Of a stretch of DNA of 64,000 bases, positions 1-8,939 are shown piece after piece. The notes under the pieces are model-generated. The model was not told where the DNA came from. It ran no database searches and was given only the letters and a program-made list of their open reading frames with translations. A program made the translations under genes and the position numbers. Origin of the DNA: an uncultured Planctomycetota bacterium (lineage in GTDB: Bacteria > Planctomycetota > Phycisphaerae > UBA1845 > UTPLA1); contig CAADGE010000029.1 in NCBI GenBank assembly GCA_900696465.1, forward strand, positions 1 to 64,000, in the 5' to 3' direction. Within the stretch, counting starts at the first letter, position 1, and each line of letters starts with the position of its first letter.

Positions 1-131
1 TCCGGGCGTCAGCATTGACAATGATAATCTCGTGACCATCGAGTTCGATTGGGACGACTTCGAGTCGATCGAGCCAGTCCCGACCCCGCCGGCCTCCGAG
101 GAGGGAGGAGTGGATGCAACGCCCTCGATTG

Positions 132-157
132 AAAAAAGGGGGACATTCTACTTTTTG
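132..157 (+). repeat. Left inverted end of the RAYT element
   Basis: A run of A, then G, then ACATTCTACTTTTTG. Its reverse complement recurs at 873-895, with one G fewer in the G run. It lies 32 bases upstream of the transposase ATG. Confidence 0.75.
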
Positions 158-189
158 ACGTTCGTTGATCGTGTGCTACACTTGCAGCC

Positions 190-882
190 ATGCCTCGAAC
201 CGCTCGTGCTTCCGTCGGGGGTGTCTGCTACCACGTGATCAACCGTGGCAACGGGCGTTCGCGCGTCTTTCATAAGCCCGGCGATTACGACGCCTTCGTC
301 GCGCTGATCGCCGAGGCCCAGCGGCGCGTACGCGTTCGCGTGGTGGCTTATTGCCTGATGCCGAACCACTTTCACCTCGTACTTTGGCCGCGACAGGATG
401 GCGACCTGAGCCGGTTCATGCAGTGGCTGCTCACCGCGCACGTGCGACGCTACCATCGCCACCACCGCGGCAGCGGACACGTCTGGCAGGGGCGTTTCAA
501 GGCCTTTCCGATTCAGCAGGACGCGCATCTGCTGACCGTGCTGCGCTATGTGGAGCGAAATGCGTTGCGCGCAAAGCTGGTGCGGCGTGCCGAGTCGTGG
601 GCCTGGTCGAGCGTTCGCTGGTGGCGCGAGCGTCGTCAGTGGCCGGCGTTTCTGCATGAGGGCCCGGTGTCACGCGGGCCGCGCTGGGTGGAGACGGTCA
701 ATCGACCGATGGCGGCGGAGGAGCAGGAGGCGCTGCGACGCAGTGTCAACCGCGGGACACCCTGGGGTGCTTCGGGCTGGCAGGAGCGGATGGCGCGGCG
801 TCTCGGTCTGGAATCGACCCTCCGCCCGCGCGGCCGGCCGAAGAAGGCGGCAGCCCAGCGTGGTCAGAAGAACAAAAAGTAG
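190..882 (+). CDS. REP-associated tyrosine transposase (Y1_Tnp, IS200-like)
   Basis: This 230-residue protein belongs to the Y1/HUH transposase family (TnpA-REP). The metal-binding HUH motif is visible as NHFHLVL near residue 60, and the tyrosine in LRYVERNALRA near residue 120 is the expected nucleophile. The N-terminal PRTARASVGGVCYHVINRGN block is typical of RAYTs. The C-terminus is rich in Lys and Arg (RPRGRPKKAA), as expected for DNA binding. Such enzymes act on single-stranded REP DNA and usually occur as single domesticated copies. The start at 190 follows the left repeat closely, and the gene appears intact. Confidence 0.9.
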   Translation: MPRTARASVGGVCYHVINRGNGRSRVFHKPGDYDAFVALIAEAQRRVRVRVVAYCLMPNHFHLVLWPRQDGDLSRFMQWLLTAHVRRYHRHHRGSGHVWQGRFKAFPIQQDAHLLTVLRYVERNALRAKLVRRAESWAWSSVRWWRERRQWPAFLHEGPVSRGPRWVETVNRPMAAEEQEALRRSVNRGTPWGASGWQERMARRLGLESTLRPRGRPKKAAAQRGQKNKK

Positions 883-895
883 AATGTCCCCTTTT
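873..895 (-). repeat. Right inverted end of the RAYT element
   Basis: CAAAAAGTAGAATGTCCCC followed by TTTT is the reverse complement of the left end. It contains the TAG stop (880-882) of the transposase, so gene end and element end overlap. Confidence 0.75.
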
Positions 896-919
896 CACAC
901 TCCCCCCTTTTCACACTCC
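888..919 (+). repeat. Tandem 16-bp direct repeat, two perfect copies
   Basis: The unit CCCCTTTTCACACTCC occurs at 888-903 and again at 904-919 without a mismatch. It begins inside the right inverted end and ends where the host reading frame resumes. The left end shows only one shortened copy of the unit, so the two ends are asymmetric. Confidence 0.8.
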
Positions 920-988
920 GAGGAATCGACGGCTGAGCAGTTCCGCCGCATGATCGACAAGAAGCGCGAACTGGGACTGCCGCTCTGA

Positions 989-1506
989 CGGCAGCGAGGC
1001 CGACGCGAACAACGATTATGGAATTAGAGCAGTTCCCGGGCTGGTGGACGATGTCAACGTGATTCGGCGTTAGCCCACGGCATGCCTGCCGCGGTCTTGG
1101 GTCTTCGTCAGATGCAGGAAGCGCACAATGGGCAAAGCCCACGCGACAGGCGGTATGCCCGTGCCGCGCTCTGCGTTGCGGAAGGCGGTATGGGGGAGTA
1201 CTGGATTGAGGGGAGGCGGTGCGCGGCAAGAAGAACGGGCGGGACGTCCGTACCACCCTGACAGGGGAAGTCCGAGGTTTTCCGGTCATGCGGATTCAAG
1301 GGAATCCACCCGTCGGCAACTAAAGTCACTCTGGTCGGCACGCCGATACGACATGGCGCCAGAAGCCGCGACCCACACGCCGTTTAGATACTTCGCCCGG
1401 CAGTAGTCCACGGCGAGCCATGCGAACCGATTCGGAGCGAGCGCCAAACGGCCCCCACGGAATCGATTCTCGCGACGGCCAGCCGGCGTCCGCGGAGTTG
1501 ACGGCC
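989..1506. other. Intergenic stretch without a recognised gene
   Basis: No convincing coding frame is seen. The stretch contains a short palindrome with TGGGC/GCCCA arms at 1129-1141 and GC-rich imperfect repeats around 1080-1260 that look like degraded dispersed repeats. No tRNA or terminator was recognised. Confidence 0.5.
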
Positions 1507-1671
1507 ATGTCCAAGCGGGAACTGATCGAGAAGATCATGCAACTGAATCGAACGGCACGGCGCGAGTTTCTCCAGGCGTTCACGGAGAATGAACTGGCGG
1601 ACTATCTGCGTCAGCTTGAATCCGTCCAGCCGATCTCGATCGGTTACGAGGCCCGCCGCTCTGACCGGTAA
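1507..1671 (+). CDS. Small hypothetical protein (54 residues)
   Basis: The 54-residue product begins MSKRELIEKIMQLNRTARRE and looks like a compact helical bundle with a leucine-rich ELADYLRQL end. I chose ATG 1507 because GGAG lies about ten bases upstream and the conserved-looking part begins there; an in-frame ATG at 1420 would add 29 low-complexity residues. I do not recognise a named family and assign no function. It stands alone, converging on the lipoprotein gene that ends at 1706. Confidence 0.6.
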   Translation: MSKRELIEKIMQLNRTARREFLQAFTENELADYLRQLESVQPISIGYEARRSDR

Positions 1672-1705
1672 TGCGGAACGTTGCCTCTCGGTGATCGCGC
1701 GTATC

Positions 1706-2752
1706 TCAGCGCTTGCGTGATTGCTCCAGCAGGGCTTTCGACCTGCGCACAATCTGCGCATCCTTCCAACGGCCTTCGTACTTCGTGATGATACCCTGAT
1801 AGACCAGATCGGCTTCGGCCGGGTTGCCTTCCTGCACGAAGGCATCGGCCCGCCACCACCGCGTGGTCATGACTTCCACCGAGTCCTCAGGCATGACACG
1901 CTGGGCCTGCTGGTAGAAGCTGCGGGCGCCGGCGTAGTCGTAGAGATACGCAGTAGCGACGCGACCTGCGAGGATACCGGCGGCCCATCGAAGGATAGGT
2001 TCGAGGGGCTCGGCCTGGGCGGCCTCGCTGAGCTTGCGGGTACATGCCTCGGCGGTCGGTCGATCGACCATCGGACCGGACTCGAGCAGGTGGTAGAGCA
2101 AGGCAATTCCGGCGGCGAGGGAATCCTCCGGGCCAATGGTGGAGGGGGCACTGCGCAACGGCGCGAGGTCCAGCCGACTGGCGAAGCGGGCCGCCGCTTC
2201 GAACTCGTCGCGGTTTTCGTAGATGAGGTAGCACTCGGTCAGCCCGCCCGGCCGGCCGACGGGGACGTAGAGCATCTCCAGAACCTGTGCGCAGGTGCGT
2301 GCGGTAACTTTTGAGAGGTGGATGGCTCCCTCACCTCGGGGTGACTCGGCTTCCTCTCGCGTTTCGCTGATGAGGTAAAGATTGTAGAACGGACGAATCG
2401 GCAGATCGGAGACGGACCTGTCCTGTGCTGCGCCGTCGTCGCGCGGCTGGATTCGCACGGTGTCGCGATCGTCGGAGGGCCGGGAGGGTGGAGGCGGCTC
2501 GTCGCGTCTTCGAGTATCGGCGTGTCGATCATCCACTTCGCGACGGTCTGAGTCTTCTTTTTGCGAGGCGCGCTGCTGCTCGGCGGGCCGCGTCGGGCGG
2601 ACCACGCGTTTCTGGCGCTTCCACCATGCGGGGTCCCAGTTCCAGTCGATCTCGCCGCAGCCGCTCAGTGAGAACAGGAATGCGATAGCGAGCAGGGCGG
2701 GTATTCGATGACGCACGACTTGCAGAAGGTGCGAACGATTCTTTCTGCACAC
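1706..2752 (-). CDS. TPR-like lipoprotein
   Basis: The 348-residue product has a lipoprotein signal peptide ending in the lipobox LSGC near residue 32, followed by a tryptophan-rich stretch (DWNWDPAWWKRQ) and a charged linker full of Arg, Asp and Glu up to about residue 110. The C-terminal 150 residues are helical, with tetratricopeptide-like spacing (AGARSFYQQAQRVMP, NPAEADLVYQGII). Known TPR lipoproteins act as scaffolds at the cell envelope; the specific role here is unknown. The start codon is GTG, and a second GTG twelve codons later would also leave a full signal peptide. Confidence 0.7.
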   Translation of the reverse strand: MCRKNRSHLLQVVRHRIPALLAIAFLFSLSGCGEIDWNWDPAWWKRQKRVVRPTRPAEQQRASQKEDSDRREVDDRHADTRRRDEPPPPSRPSDDRDTVRIQPRDDGAAQDRSVSDLPIRPFYNLYLISETREEAESPRGEGAIHLSKVTARTCAQVLEMLYVPVGRPGGLTECYLIYENRDEFEAAARFASRLDLAPLRSAPSTIGPEDSLAAGIALLYHLLESGPMVDRPTAEACTRKLSEAAQAEPLEPILRWAAGILAGRVATAYLYDYAGARSFYQQAQRVMPEDSVEVMTTRWWRADAFVQEGNPAEADLVYQGIITKYEGRWKDAQIVRRSKALLEQSRKR

Positions 2753-3475
2753 TCGCGGGCGGAGTTCGATCGGTGATGCCTGACAGGCGCTGCGTTTCTG
2801 GGGAGTCGATGGAATTGTTCAGCTCCGATTAATTCGCGGTCAAGAAGGTATTGTCATCCTTGCGATGGCGGCCGACTACCTGCGAAGCCCGGCTACAATT
2901 TTTCGCAGCCATGCCGGATTGTGTCGCCCGAGCGGCCGGTGTCAACGAACGCCGTTGCGATGTGGATCGCCCCCAAATGCTCGGTCTCGGGGCGCTTCGA
3001 GATTTCAGCACATCGAGAACGGGACCTTTCGCCTCGTTGAGGAACGTAATTGCTCCACGGAGGGCGCAACGCAGGCCGTAATTTCAGCCCATCATGTTAA
3101 ACTGGGAAGATTCTGCGGGGTGTGAAAGGAGTATGATTTAAGACAGCTGTTGCCATTCGAACGGGTCCGATTCGTCCGAGCGACCCAGAAAAACTTTTCT
3201 CGGCGGCCTCGGTTGATTCCGCATCCGGGATCGAAAGCGATGAGCAAAATCCTTTATGAAAACTGAACTCGCCTTCTCGGCAGAGTGGGGGTATGATTTT
3301 TCTATCTGAGGGGAATCGCGATGCAGGGGAGAGAGAGAAGCAATCAATTCACAGCTTTTTCTGAATCGTCGATTCTCTATTTGCGCCGGCCGCATGCACT
3401 CCGTTCGGAGATGTGATTTTCTGGCGGCGAATCGCCGCGCGGCCGAACAACAGAAGACTCTGAGGGGAGGCGGGA
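2753..3475. other. Long intergenic region upstream of the cysteine hydrolase
   Basis: About 720 bases lie between two divergently transcribed genes. No reading frame here looks coding on either strand. Two TATGAT boxes (around 3132 and 3291) resemble -10 elements but lack a good -35 at the right distance. No tRNA, riboswitch or clear terminator was seen. Confidence 0.5.
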
Positions 3476-4396
3476 ATGTCGATTCAAGCGCGCCGCTGTA
3501 CGTTCGACCGGATACTGGTCGACATGAACACTCAGTGCGATCTGCTGCTGCCGCGGGGAGCACTTCCGGTCACCAATCGAACGGAAATCCTACCGAACAT
3601 ACGCAAGCTGATGAACTGGGCGCGGATCGAGAATATTCCCGTCGTTTCGAGTCTGGAATGTCACCGGCTCGGAGAAGGATCGCGCGGGCTTCCGCCGTAC
3701 TGCATCGATCGCTCACCGGGCCAGCGGAAGATCCCCTTTACGCTGATGCCACGACGTGTCGTCGTTCAGGGCGACAATACGCTCGATCTGCCGCACGATC
3801 CGTTTCGCCGTGTCCAACAGGTGATACTCACGAAGCGGACGCGTGATTTTCTTGCCAACCCCAAGGCCGACCGGCTCTTCCAATCGATGTCTGTGCAACA
3901 CCTGGTGATCTTCGGTGTGGTGGCGGAGCACTGCGTGAAGACCGCCGTGCTGGGCCTTCTTGCCCGGCAGTATCGGATCGCGGTGGTGACGGATGCCTGC
4001 GGCTTCTGGAGCGCTGATGATTCTGAACTGGCCATGCGGCAGATGGACGCCAAGGGGGCGGTGCTGGTCACGGCGGATGAACTCATCAGCGGGGCTGCCG
4101 ACGAGCGTATCCGCAACAGCCGGCCGATGATGGCGAGCGTCGATGAGGAGGAGACGGCAGAGGCCGTTCACGTCGGAACCAACGGCAATGGAAACGGCGC
4201 GGGAAATGGACAGCATGTTACCGCTTTCCGGAATAATGGGTCACGTCGCGACCTACCGAGCAACGGTGTGGCCGGTAAGCTGTCTGCCGGGGCACGATCA
4301 CGCGACACCGCAGCCGACCGGCTTCGTCCGGAACCGCAGCCGCGGCGCAAAGTGGCAAGCCATCCACAAACCAAGCCGCCGACCGGACTTGCCTGA
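3476..4396 (+). CDS. Cysteine hydrolase (isochorismatase/nicotinamidase-like)
   Basis: Residues 1-205 form an isochorismatase-like hydrolase domain. The catalytic triad can be read as Asp in LVDMNTQ (about residue 16), Lys in ILTKRTRDF (about 121) and Cys in VAEHCVKTAV (about 159). The family hydrolyses amide or enol-ether bonds through the cysteine; the substrate cannot be told from sequence. The last 100 residues are a Gly/Asn- and Arg/Pro-rich tail without a recognised domain, which is unusual for this family. The ATG is preceded by a strong GAGGGGAGGCGGG ribosome binding site. Confidence 0.8.
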   Translation: MSIQARRCTFDRILVDMNTQCDLLLPRGALPVTNRTEILPNIRKLMNWARIENIPVVSSLECHRLGEGSRGLPPYCIDRSPGQRKIPFTLMPRRVVVQGDNTLDLPHDPFRRVQQVILTKRTRDFLANPKADRLFQSMSVQHLVIFGVVAEHCVKTAVLGLLARQYRIAVVTDACGFWSADDSELAMRQMDAKGAVLVTADELISGAADERIRNSRPMMASVDEEETAEAVHVGTNGNGNGAGNGQHVTAFRNNGSRRDLPSNGVAGKLSAGARSRDTAADRLRPEPQPRRKVASHPQTKPPTGLA

Positions 4397-4503
4397 TCCC
4401 GCTGAACAAACTATTCTCTCTCGACCTATACGTGCAGCCATCTTCTCGGATGGCGCGACGAGGTTTGTGACAACCTGATTCGCAGGAGCGATCGCGGGAC
4501 GAG

Positions 4504-4800
4504 ATGGCCAAGAAATTACCTAAACAGCTCGCCATTCTGGATGAAGACCTCTGCACGGGTTGCGATGCCTGTGTGACGGTGTGCCCGGTGGACTGCATTC
4601 ATAAGATCCGGGACCCGCTGCATCCCGGCTACGCGATGGGGATCTGCACGATCGACCTGACGACCTGCATCGGCTGCAAGCTGTGTGCTCAGGTTTGTCC
4701 GTGGGACGTCATCACGATGGTGCCGACGGATCAGGTGCTGGTGCAGGAGAAGTACCAGACACTGGTCACGGAAGATCAACTCGCCGCAGCCGCGAAATAG
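4504..4800 (+). CDS. 2[4Fe-4S] ferredoxin
   Basis: This 98-residue protein carries two cysteine clusters, CTGCDACVTVCPVDC (about residues 18-32) and CIGCKLCAQVCPWDV (about 58-72), each fitting CxxCxxCxxxC, so two [4Fe-4S] clusters are expected. A 25-residue insertion (HKIRDPLHPGYAMGI) separates them, and a short tail follows. It is a soluble electron carrier; the partner is not evident because no oxidoreductase is adjacent. It follows the cysteine hydrolase in the same direction at about 107 bases. The transcript may end at the hairpin at 5095-5145. Confidence 0.9.
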   Translation: MAKKLPKQLAILDEDLCTGCDACVTVCPVDCIHKIRDPLHPGYAMGICTIDLTTCIGCKLCAQVCPWDVITMVPTDQVLVQEKYQTLVTEDQLAAAAK

Positions 4801-5155
4801 CGGCGGCACATTACAAGCTTTCAATGATTCTCGCGGCCACGCAGTCCGAGACTGTGACCTGGACGATCTGTGACGCGTTGAGTCGTAAATAGACCACTTC
4901 TGCGATGCTCAGTTCTGACTTCTGATTCGGGAATAAATCAATCCCTGCACTGTGTTTAACTGTATGGCCGGAATGACTGGGTGACTCGCTGTCGGCGGTC
5001 TGCCTACCCAATGGGGGGCCTGCTGGGCGGGCAGCGCTGCATCTGGCCCTTGTCCGTTAACCTTCCTCCGCAGGGGGCACACCCCTGACGGTATCCCGAG
5101 CGCAGAAGGGGGCACACTCCTCCGAACCGCGCTCGGGACTTTTTATTGCCCTGCC
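4801..5155. other. Intergenic region with repeats and a terminator
   Basis: No gene is seen. GGGGGCACAC occurs twice (5073-5082 and 5108-5117), the second copy lying in the loop of the terminator hairpin. The region separates the rightward ferredoxin from the leftward cupin. Confidence 0.5.
5095..5145 (+). terminator. Rho-independent terminator
   Basis: CCCGAGCGC (5095-5103) pairs perfectly with GCGCTCGGG (5129-5137), and the stem is followed by ACTTTTTATT. It ends rightward transcription, probably of the ferredoxin. It lies directly before the 3' end of the opposing cupin gene but has no U-tract on that strand. Confidence 0.75.
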
Positions 5156-5515
5156 TCAGATGCGAGCCGGATTTTCGATGGTGCGAGTGTTGCGAACATT
5201 GCCGGTGTTCAGGGTTCCGGCCGGTTCAAAGAGCAGAACGCTCGTGTCCTCGTCAGCGATCGGGCAGTGCTCCACACCTTTGGGCACGATGATCATTTCT
5301 CCGGGTTCGAGCACAACTTGACCCGTGCGGAATTGCATGCGGAGTCGGCCCGTAAGGATGAGGAAAAGTTCGTCTTCGTTATCATGCCGGTGCCAGATGA
5401 ATTCGCCTTTGAGCTTTGCCAGCTTGACGTGCTGACCGTTGAGTTCGCCGATGATGCGCGGGCTCCAGTGTTCTTGCAGTGCGGCAAGTTTCTCGGCGAG
5501 GTTAATCTTGTGCAC
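5156..5515 (-). CDS. Single-domain cupin protein
   Basis: The product is a 119-residue cupin. The metal-binding set is visible as HRHDNEDELFLIL (two His and one Glu) and the distal His in KGVEHCPI; EPGEMIIVPKG is the second cupin motif. Such proteins resemble the C-terminal half of mannose-6-phosphate isomerases, but the substrate is unknown. I chose GTG 5515 because GGAGG lies six bases upstream; the ATG at 5548 would lie further inside fxsA without such a site. The gene overlaps the end of fxsA by 14 bases, so the two are probably translationally coupled. Confidence 0.8.
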   Translation of the reverse strand: MHKINLAEKLAALQEHWSPRIIGELNGQHVKLAKLKGEFIWHRHDNEDELFLILTGRLRMQFRTGQVVLEPGEMIIVPKGVEHCPIADEDTSVLLFEPAGTLNTGNVRNTRTIENPARI

Positions 5516-6053
5516 GTTTATCCTCCAGAGTGTTGGTCGAGGGTGCACCGTCTCCGGCCTGGTTGCGCACGTATTTCATTCCTGGCGCGACCATGCTTCC
5601 CGGAAAGAAAACCGGTTCGTTGCCGTGCAAGTCAGTTGCCGCGTTTCTTACGACCGTTGAGATTTCGACGCGTGTCATGTGGATGCGATGTTTGAGGAGG
5701 CGGACCAGCAATCCACGAAGGAGACGGCGCACCACGGGCAGGAGCAGAGCGAGGGCGACGACGTCGGTCAGAAAGCCGGGAGTCAGCAACAGGGCGGCCG
5801 CCAGCAGAATCATGGCACCGTCAGCCAGTTCGGTGCCCGGCATCCGACCGGCGTTGAGTTCGGAGCTGACACGGCCAAGTGTTCGGAGGCCCTGCCATCG
5901 GGCGAGGGCGGCACCTGCGAAACCGGTTAGGACGACGGCTGCAACGGTGGGCCAAAGACCGATGTCTCGACCGATCCGCACGAGGAGAAAGAGGTCGATC
6001 AGCGGGATGCCAATGAACAGAAGCAGGAGGAAACCGAACATCTTCTGCAACAC
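5502..6053 (-). CDS. fxsA: FxsA family membrane protein
   Basis: The 183-residue product has the FxsA core: a hydrophobic start (MFGFLLLLFIGIPLIDLFLL), then LTGFAGAALARWQGL, and GAMILLAAALLLTPGFLTD, which is the most conserved part of the family. It is an inner-membrane protein with three or four membrane segments. The E. coli homologue relieves F-plasmid exclusion of phage T7; the normal role is unknown. The C-terminal 60 residues are polar and probably cytoplasmic. It is the first gene of a leftward pair with the cupin. Confidence 0.85.
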   Translation of the reverse strand: MLQKMFGFLLLLFIGIPLIDLFLLVRIGRDIGLWPTVAAVVLTGFAGAALARWQGLRTLGRVSSELNAGRMPGTELADGAMILLAAALLLTPGFLTDVVALALLLPVVRRLLRGLLVRLLKHRIHMTRVEISTVVRNAATDLHGNEPVFFPGSMVAPGMKYVRNQAGDGAPSTNTLEDKRAQD

Positions 6054-6518
6054 CTCGTCAGATCGTGCAGCGTATTGTAAGCGTCTCTTAACCTAATGTC
6101 TCCGCATTGATTAAGCCACGCCGGTCGCGGCATTACCTGCTTTTCGGGTGCGATGGACACGACCCGATCCGGAAGCTGCGTTGCCGCATAGGAGGTCCGG
6201 CGAAGCATGCGAGAGGCCATCGAAGAATCGTGAATTCAATGGTACGAGTGACTCGCTGTTGCCGGCTGGCACCCGTGGCAATAATTGGTCTTGCCGAGAA
6301 TCACTTCGCTAATTCGTATGGTTTCTCGCCTTCCTCGGCCGGAGAGGACGTCGGACGCTACTTTCACCACGGGCTGCAACACCCCTGAAGAAATCACAGG
6401 GGGCAGGGGATGCAAATCTCGCAATGAGACCACTTTCGGGCTTACGCGAGGGCGTGTATATTCTGCCGCGTCCGTGGCCAGTAGGAATGCAGGCACTACC
6501 GCTACCTGAGGGGCGCCG
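6054..6518. other. Intergenic region upstream of bamA
   Basis: No coding frame or structured RNA was recognised in these 465 bases between divergent fxsA and bamA. A GTATATTCT sequence near 6456 may be a -10 element for bamA, but no convincing -35 is present. Confidence 0.45.
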
Positions 6519-8903
6519 ATGGCGGTCGAGACAAGGATGTTCTCACTCCGACGCGGCAGACGTCCGTTTCTGATCGCTGTGTGCGGCGCGCTGGCGTTGA
6601 CCTCGATGATGGGGTTGTTCCAGCTCGGGCCTGAAGACCGCGCCGCTCCAATTCCCGTCCAGACAGAAGGCCGTGTCATTGATCGGGTGACCTTCGAGGG
6701 TCTGGTCAGCGTCGATTCCGCCTATCTGCAGACCGTCGTTCGCATTTCTCCCGGTGCCATCTGGAATCGCGAGGAGATCGCCGCAGCATGCGCGCGGCTG
6801 GCCGCGACAGGGAAGTTTGAGGGCAATCCCTTCGGCGAGGCCCGCGAGGAGAACGGCAAGCTGGTGCTCGTCTTCGTGGTGCGCGAGCGTCCGTTCGTGA
6901 CGGCCGTGGACATCATCGGCAACCAGAAGTTCAAGACCTCGGAACTGCTGAAAGAGATCGAGATATCGGTCGGTTCACCGGTCAGTGATTACCTGGTCGC
7001 TCAGGCCCGCCAATCGATTGAACGGAAATACCGTGAAGCGGGCTTTTATCACGTTCAGGTCGAGGTGGACCGTGCCGTTCTGGAGACGGAAAATCGTGTC
7101 CTCATTCGCATCGCCGAGGGCCCTCGGCTGAAGGTGCGTCGGATTTACTTCGAGGGCAACAACGCCTTCAGCGGTGTGACGCTGCGATCCAAGATCGAGA
7201 CCAATACGTACATCTGGCTGTTTCGCACCGGCGCCTTCGACGATGAAGTCGCCCAGCGTGACGTGGCGGCGATCAAGAAGTACTACTCCGACCGGGGGTA
7301 TTTGAATGCACAGGTGGGCTACCGAATGGAGGTCGGCGACGACCAGTCCACGGTGACTGTGACATTTCAGATCGACGAAGGCGTGCAGCACTTCATCAAG
7401 TCGGTGCGTTACATCGGGAACACGGTGCTGACCGAGGATCAGCTCGCAGTGATGATGCGGAGCGGGGTCGGCTCGGTGATCGACGCCGATGTGATCAAGA
7501 GCGATCGCCAGCGTTTGATCGACCATTACGGAAGCAACGGTTACATCTACGCGGATGTGAACATTACCCATGTTTTCGATGAGGAGGACGGCTACGTCAA
7601 CCTGACGGTGAGCATCCGCGAAGGCGAGCAGTACCGCATCGGCCGGATTGTGATTCGCGGCAACCGTCACACGCGCGACAAGGTCGTACGCCGAGAGCTG
7701 CGGTTCTTCCCGGAGCAGCTTTACGACACATCGGCGACGAAGTCGGCTGAAAACCGGCTCGTGGAGACGCGGCTGTTCTCAGAGGCGACCATCACGCCGC
7801 AGGGCGACCTTCCCGGCGTGCGGGATGCACTGGTCGACGTGACCGAAGGTCAGACGGCGAACATCCTCTTCGGTGTCGGTGTCACCACCAACAACGGGCT
7901 GGTCGGGTCAATTTCCTACGAGCAGCGTAATTTCGACCTGTTCGATTGGCCGCGGGACAGCAGCCAGCTCTTCAAGGGCCGGGCCTTCCGTGGCGCCGGG
8001 CAGACGCTGCGGATGCAGTTTGAGCCGGGCACCGAGCTGACGCGCGGCCGGATCGAGTTTCGCGAGCCGTATCTGCTCGATCAGGACCTGGGCTTCGGCA
8101 CGGGCTTTTACGTGTTCGAGCGCGGTCGGCCGGAGTACGACGAGCGGCGCATCGGCTTTAATCTCAGTCTGGACAAGCGTTTCCGCGAGGGCATTCTGAA
8201 GGATTGGGCTGCGGAAGTCGCCGGGCGATTCGAACACGTCAAGATCAGCGATGTCGATCCGTTCTCAGCCAAGGACATCGAAGAGGCCAAGGGCGGCAAC
8301 TGGGTGACCTCGATCAAGGGCACGCTTGTTCGCGACAAGACCGACAGCATCTGGCTACCGAGCGAGGGTGATCGGCTCAAGATTTCCTGGGAGCAGGCAG
8401 GTGTCTTCGGCGGAGACTGGACCTACAGCAAGACCATGGGCGAGTACGATGCTTACTTCACCATGCATAAGGACACATTCGACCGCAAGCACGTCGTGCA
8501 CCAGGGGGTGGTCATCGGGCAGATCTTCGGCGATGCGCCGGTCTTCGATCGTTTTTATGGCGGCGGCATCGGTTCGATCCGTGGGTTTGAGTATCGCGGC
8601 ATCAGCCCGCGCGACGGAATTCGCAATCAGCGCGTCGGCGGCGATTTCCTTCTGGCTACGACCACGGAATACTCTTTCCCGGTCGTCGGGCAGACCCTGC
8701 GCGGCGTAACGTTTCTGGATATGGGAACGGTGGAGCGGGACTTCGGCATTGATTCGTGGCGGGCGAGCGTCGGTATCGGCGCGAGGATCTACATCAAGTA
8801 CTTCGGCCCGATACCGTTGGCCTTCGACCTGGCCTTCCCGATCGCGAAGGACCGCGACGACGACCGGCAGATCTTCAACTTCTCGTTCGGCACAACGTTC
8901 TGA
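6519..8903 (+). CDS. bamA: Outer membrane protein assembly factor BamA
   Basis: The 794-residue product has an N-terminal membrane/signal segment, then about five POTRA repeats (residues 45-440; FVTAVDIIGNQKFKTSELL, KVRRIYFEGNNAFS, FIKSVRYIGNTVLTEDQL and RIGRIVIRGNRHTRDKVV each mark one), and a C-terminal 16-stranded barrel. The conserved loop-6 motif appears as GSIRGFEYRG near residue 690, and the protein ends in phenylalanine, as barrel proteins do. BamA folds and inserts outer-membrane proteins. Its presence shows that the organism has a true outer membrane. GAGGGG six bases upstream supports the ATG. No skp, lpxD or other bam-associated gene follows. Confidence 0.95.
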   Translation: MAVETRMFSLRRGRRPFLIAVCGALALTSMMGLFQLGPEDRAAPIPVQTEGRVIDRVTFEGLVSVDSAYLQTVVRISPGAIWNREEIAAACARLAATGKFEGNPFGEAREENGKLVLVFVVRERPFVTAVDIIGNQKFKTSELLKEIEISVGSPVSDYLVAQARQSIERKYREAGFYHVQVEVDRAVLETENRVLIRIAEGPRLKVRRIYFEGNNAFSGVTLRSKIETNTYIWLFRTGAFDDEVAQRDVAAIKKYYSDRGYLNAQVGYRMEVGDDQSTVTVTFQIDEGVQHFIKSVRYIGNTVLTEDQLAVMMRSGVGSVIDADVIKSDRQRLIDHYGSNGYIYADVNITHVFDEEDGYVNLTVSIREGEQYRIGRIVIRGNRHTRDKVVRRELRFFPEQLYDTSATKSAENRLVETRLFSEATITPQGDLPGVRDALVDVTEGQTANILFGVGVTTNNGLVGSISYEQRNFDLFDWPRDSSQLFKGRAFRGAGQTLRMQFEPGTELTRGRIEFREPYLLDQDLGFGTGFYVFERGRPEYDERRIGFNLSLDKRFREGILKDWAAEVAGRFEHVKISDVDPFSAKDIEEAKGGNWVTSIKGTLVRDKTDSIWLPSEGDRLKISWEQAGVFGGDWTYSKTMGEYDAYFTMHKDTFDRKHVVHQGVVIGQIFGDAPVFDRFYGGGIGSIRGFEYRGISPRDGIRNQRVGGDFLLATTTEYSFPVVGQTLRGVTFLDMGTVERDFGIDSWRASVGIGARIYIKYFGPIPLAFDLAFPIAKDRDDDRQIFNFSFGTTF

Positions 8904-8939
8904 TGGGATGGCCCGTCTGATGTGGCTGCCGCGTCAGCG

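Larger units (their letters stand above)
132..919 (+). mobile_element. RAYT (REP-associated tyrosine transposase) element
   Basis: The transposase gene at 190-882 is bracketed by an inverted copy of one sequence: 132-157 on the left and 873-895 on the right share a core that reads GGGGACATTCTACTTTTTG on one strand. The stop codon of the transposase lies inside the right copy. A tandem 16-bp repeat (888-919) extends the right end. This matches RAYT loci, where a Y1-type transposase is flanked by palindromic REP sequences. No target-site duplication is visible, which is expected for this single-strand transposase family. Confidence 0.75.
2..988 (+). pseudogene. Host gene 3' end interrupted by a RAYT element
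   Basis: An open frame enters from the left edge (positions 2-131) and encodes an acidic, proline-containing segment with a WDDFESIEP motif. The same reading phase resumes after the transposase element at about 920 and ends at 988 with a plausible C-terminus (AEQFRRMIDKKRELGLPL). Between them lies the transposase element. I infer one gene whose 3' part was split by the insertion; the left part would now read into the element and stop at 238. The product is not recognised, and the true 5' end lies outside the window. An intact homologue would decide whether both pieces belong together. Confidence 0.5.

Noticed and set aside
989-1506. tRNA or small RNA gene in the gap
   Set aside because: No T-arm consensus or cloverleaf could be found; only short palindromes.
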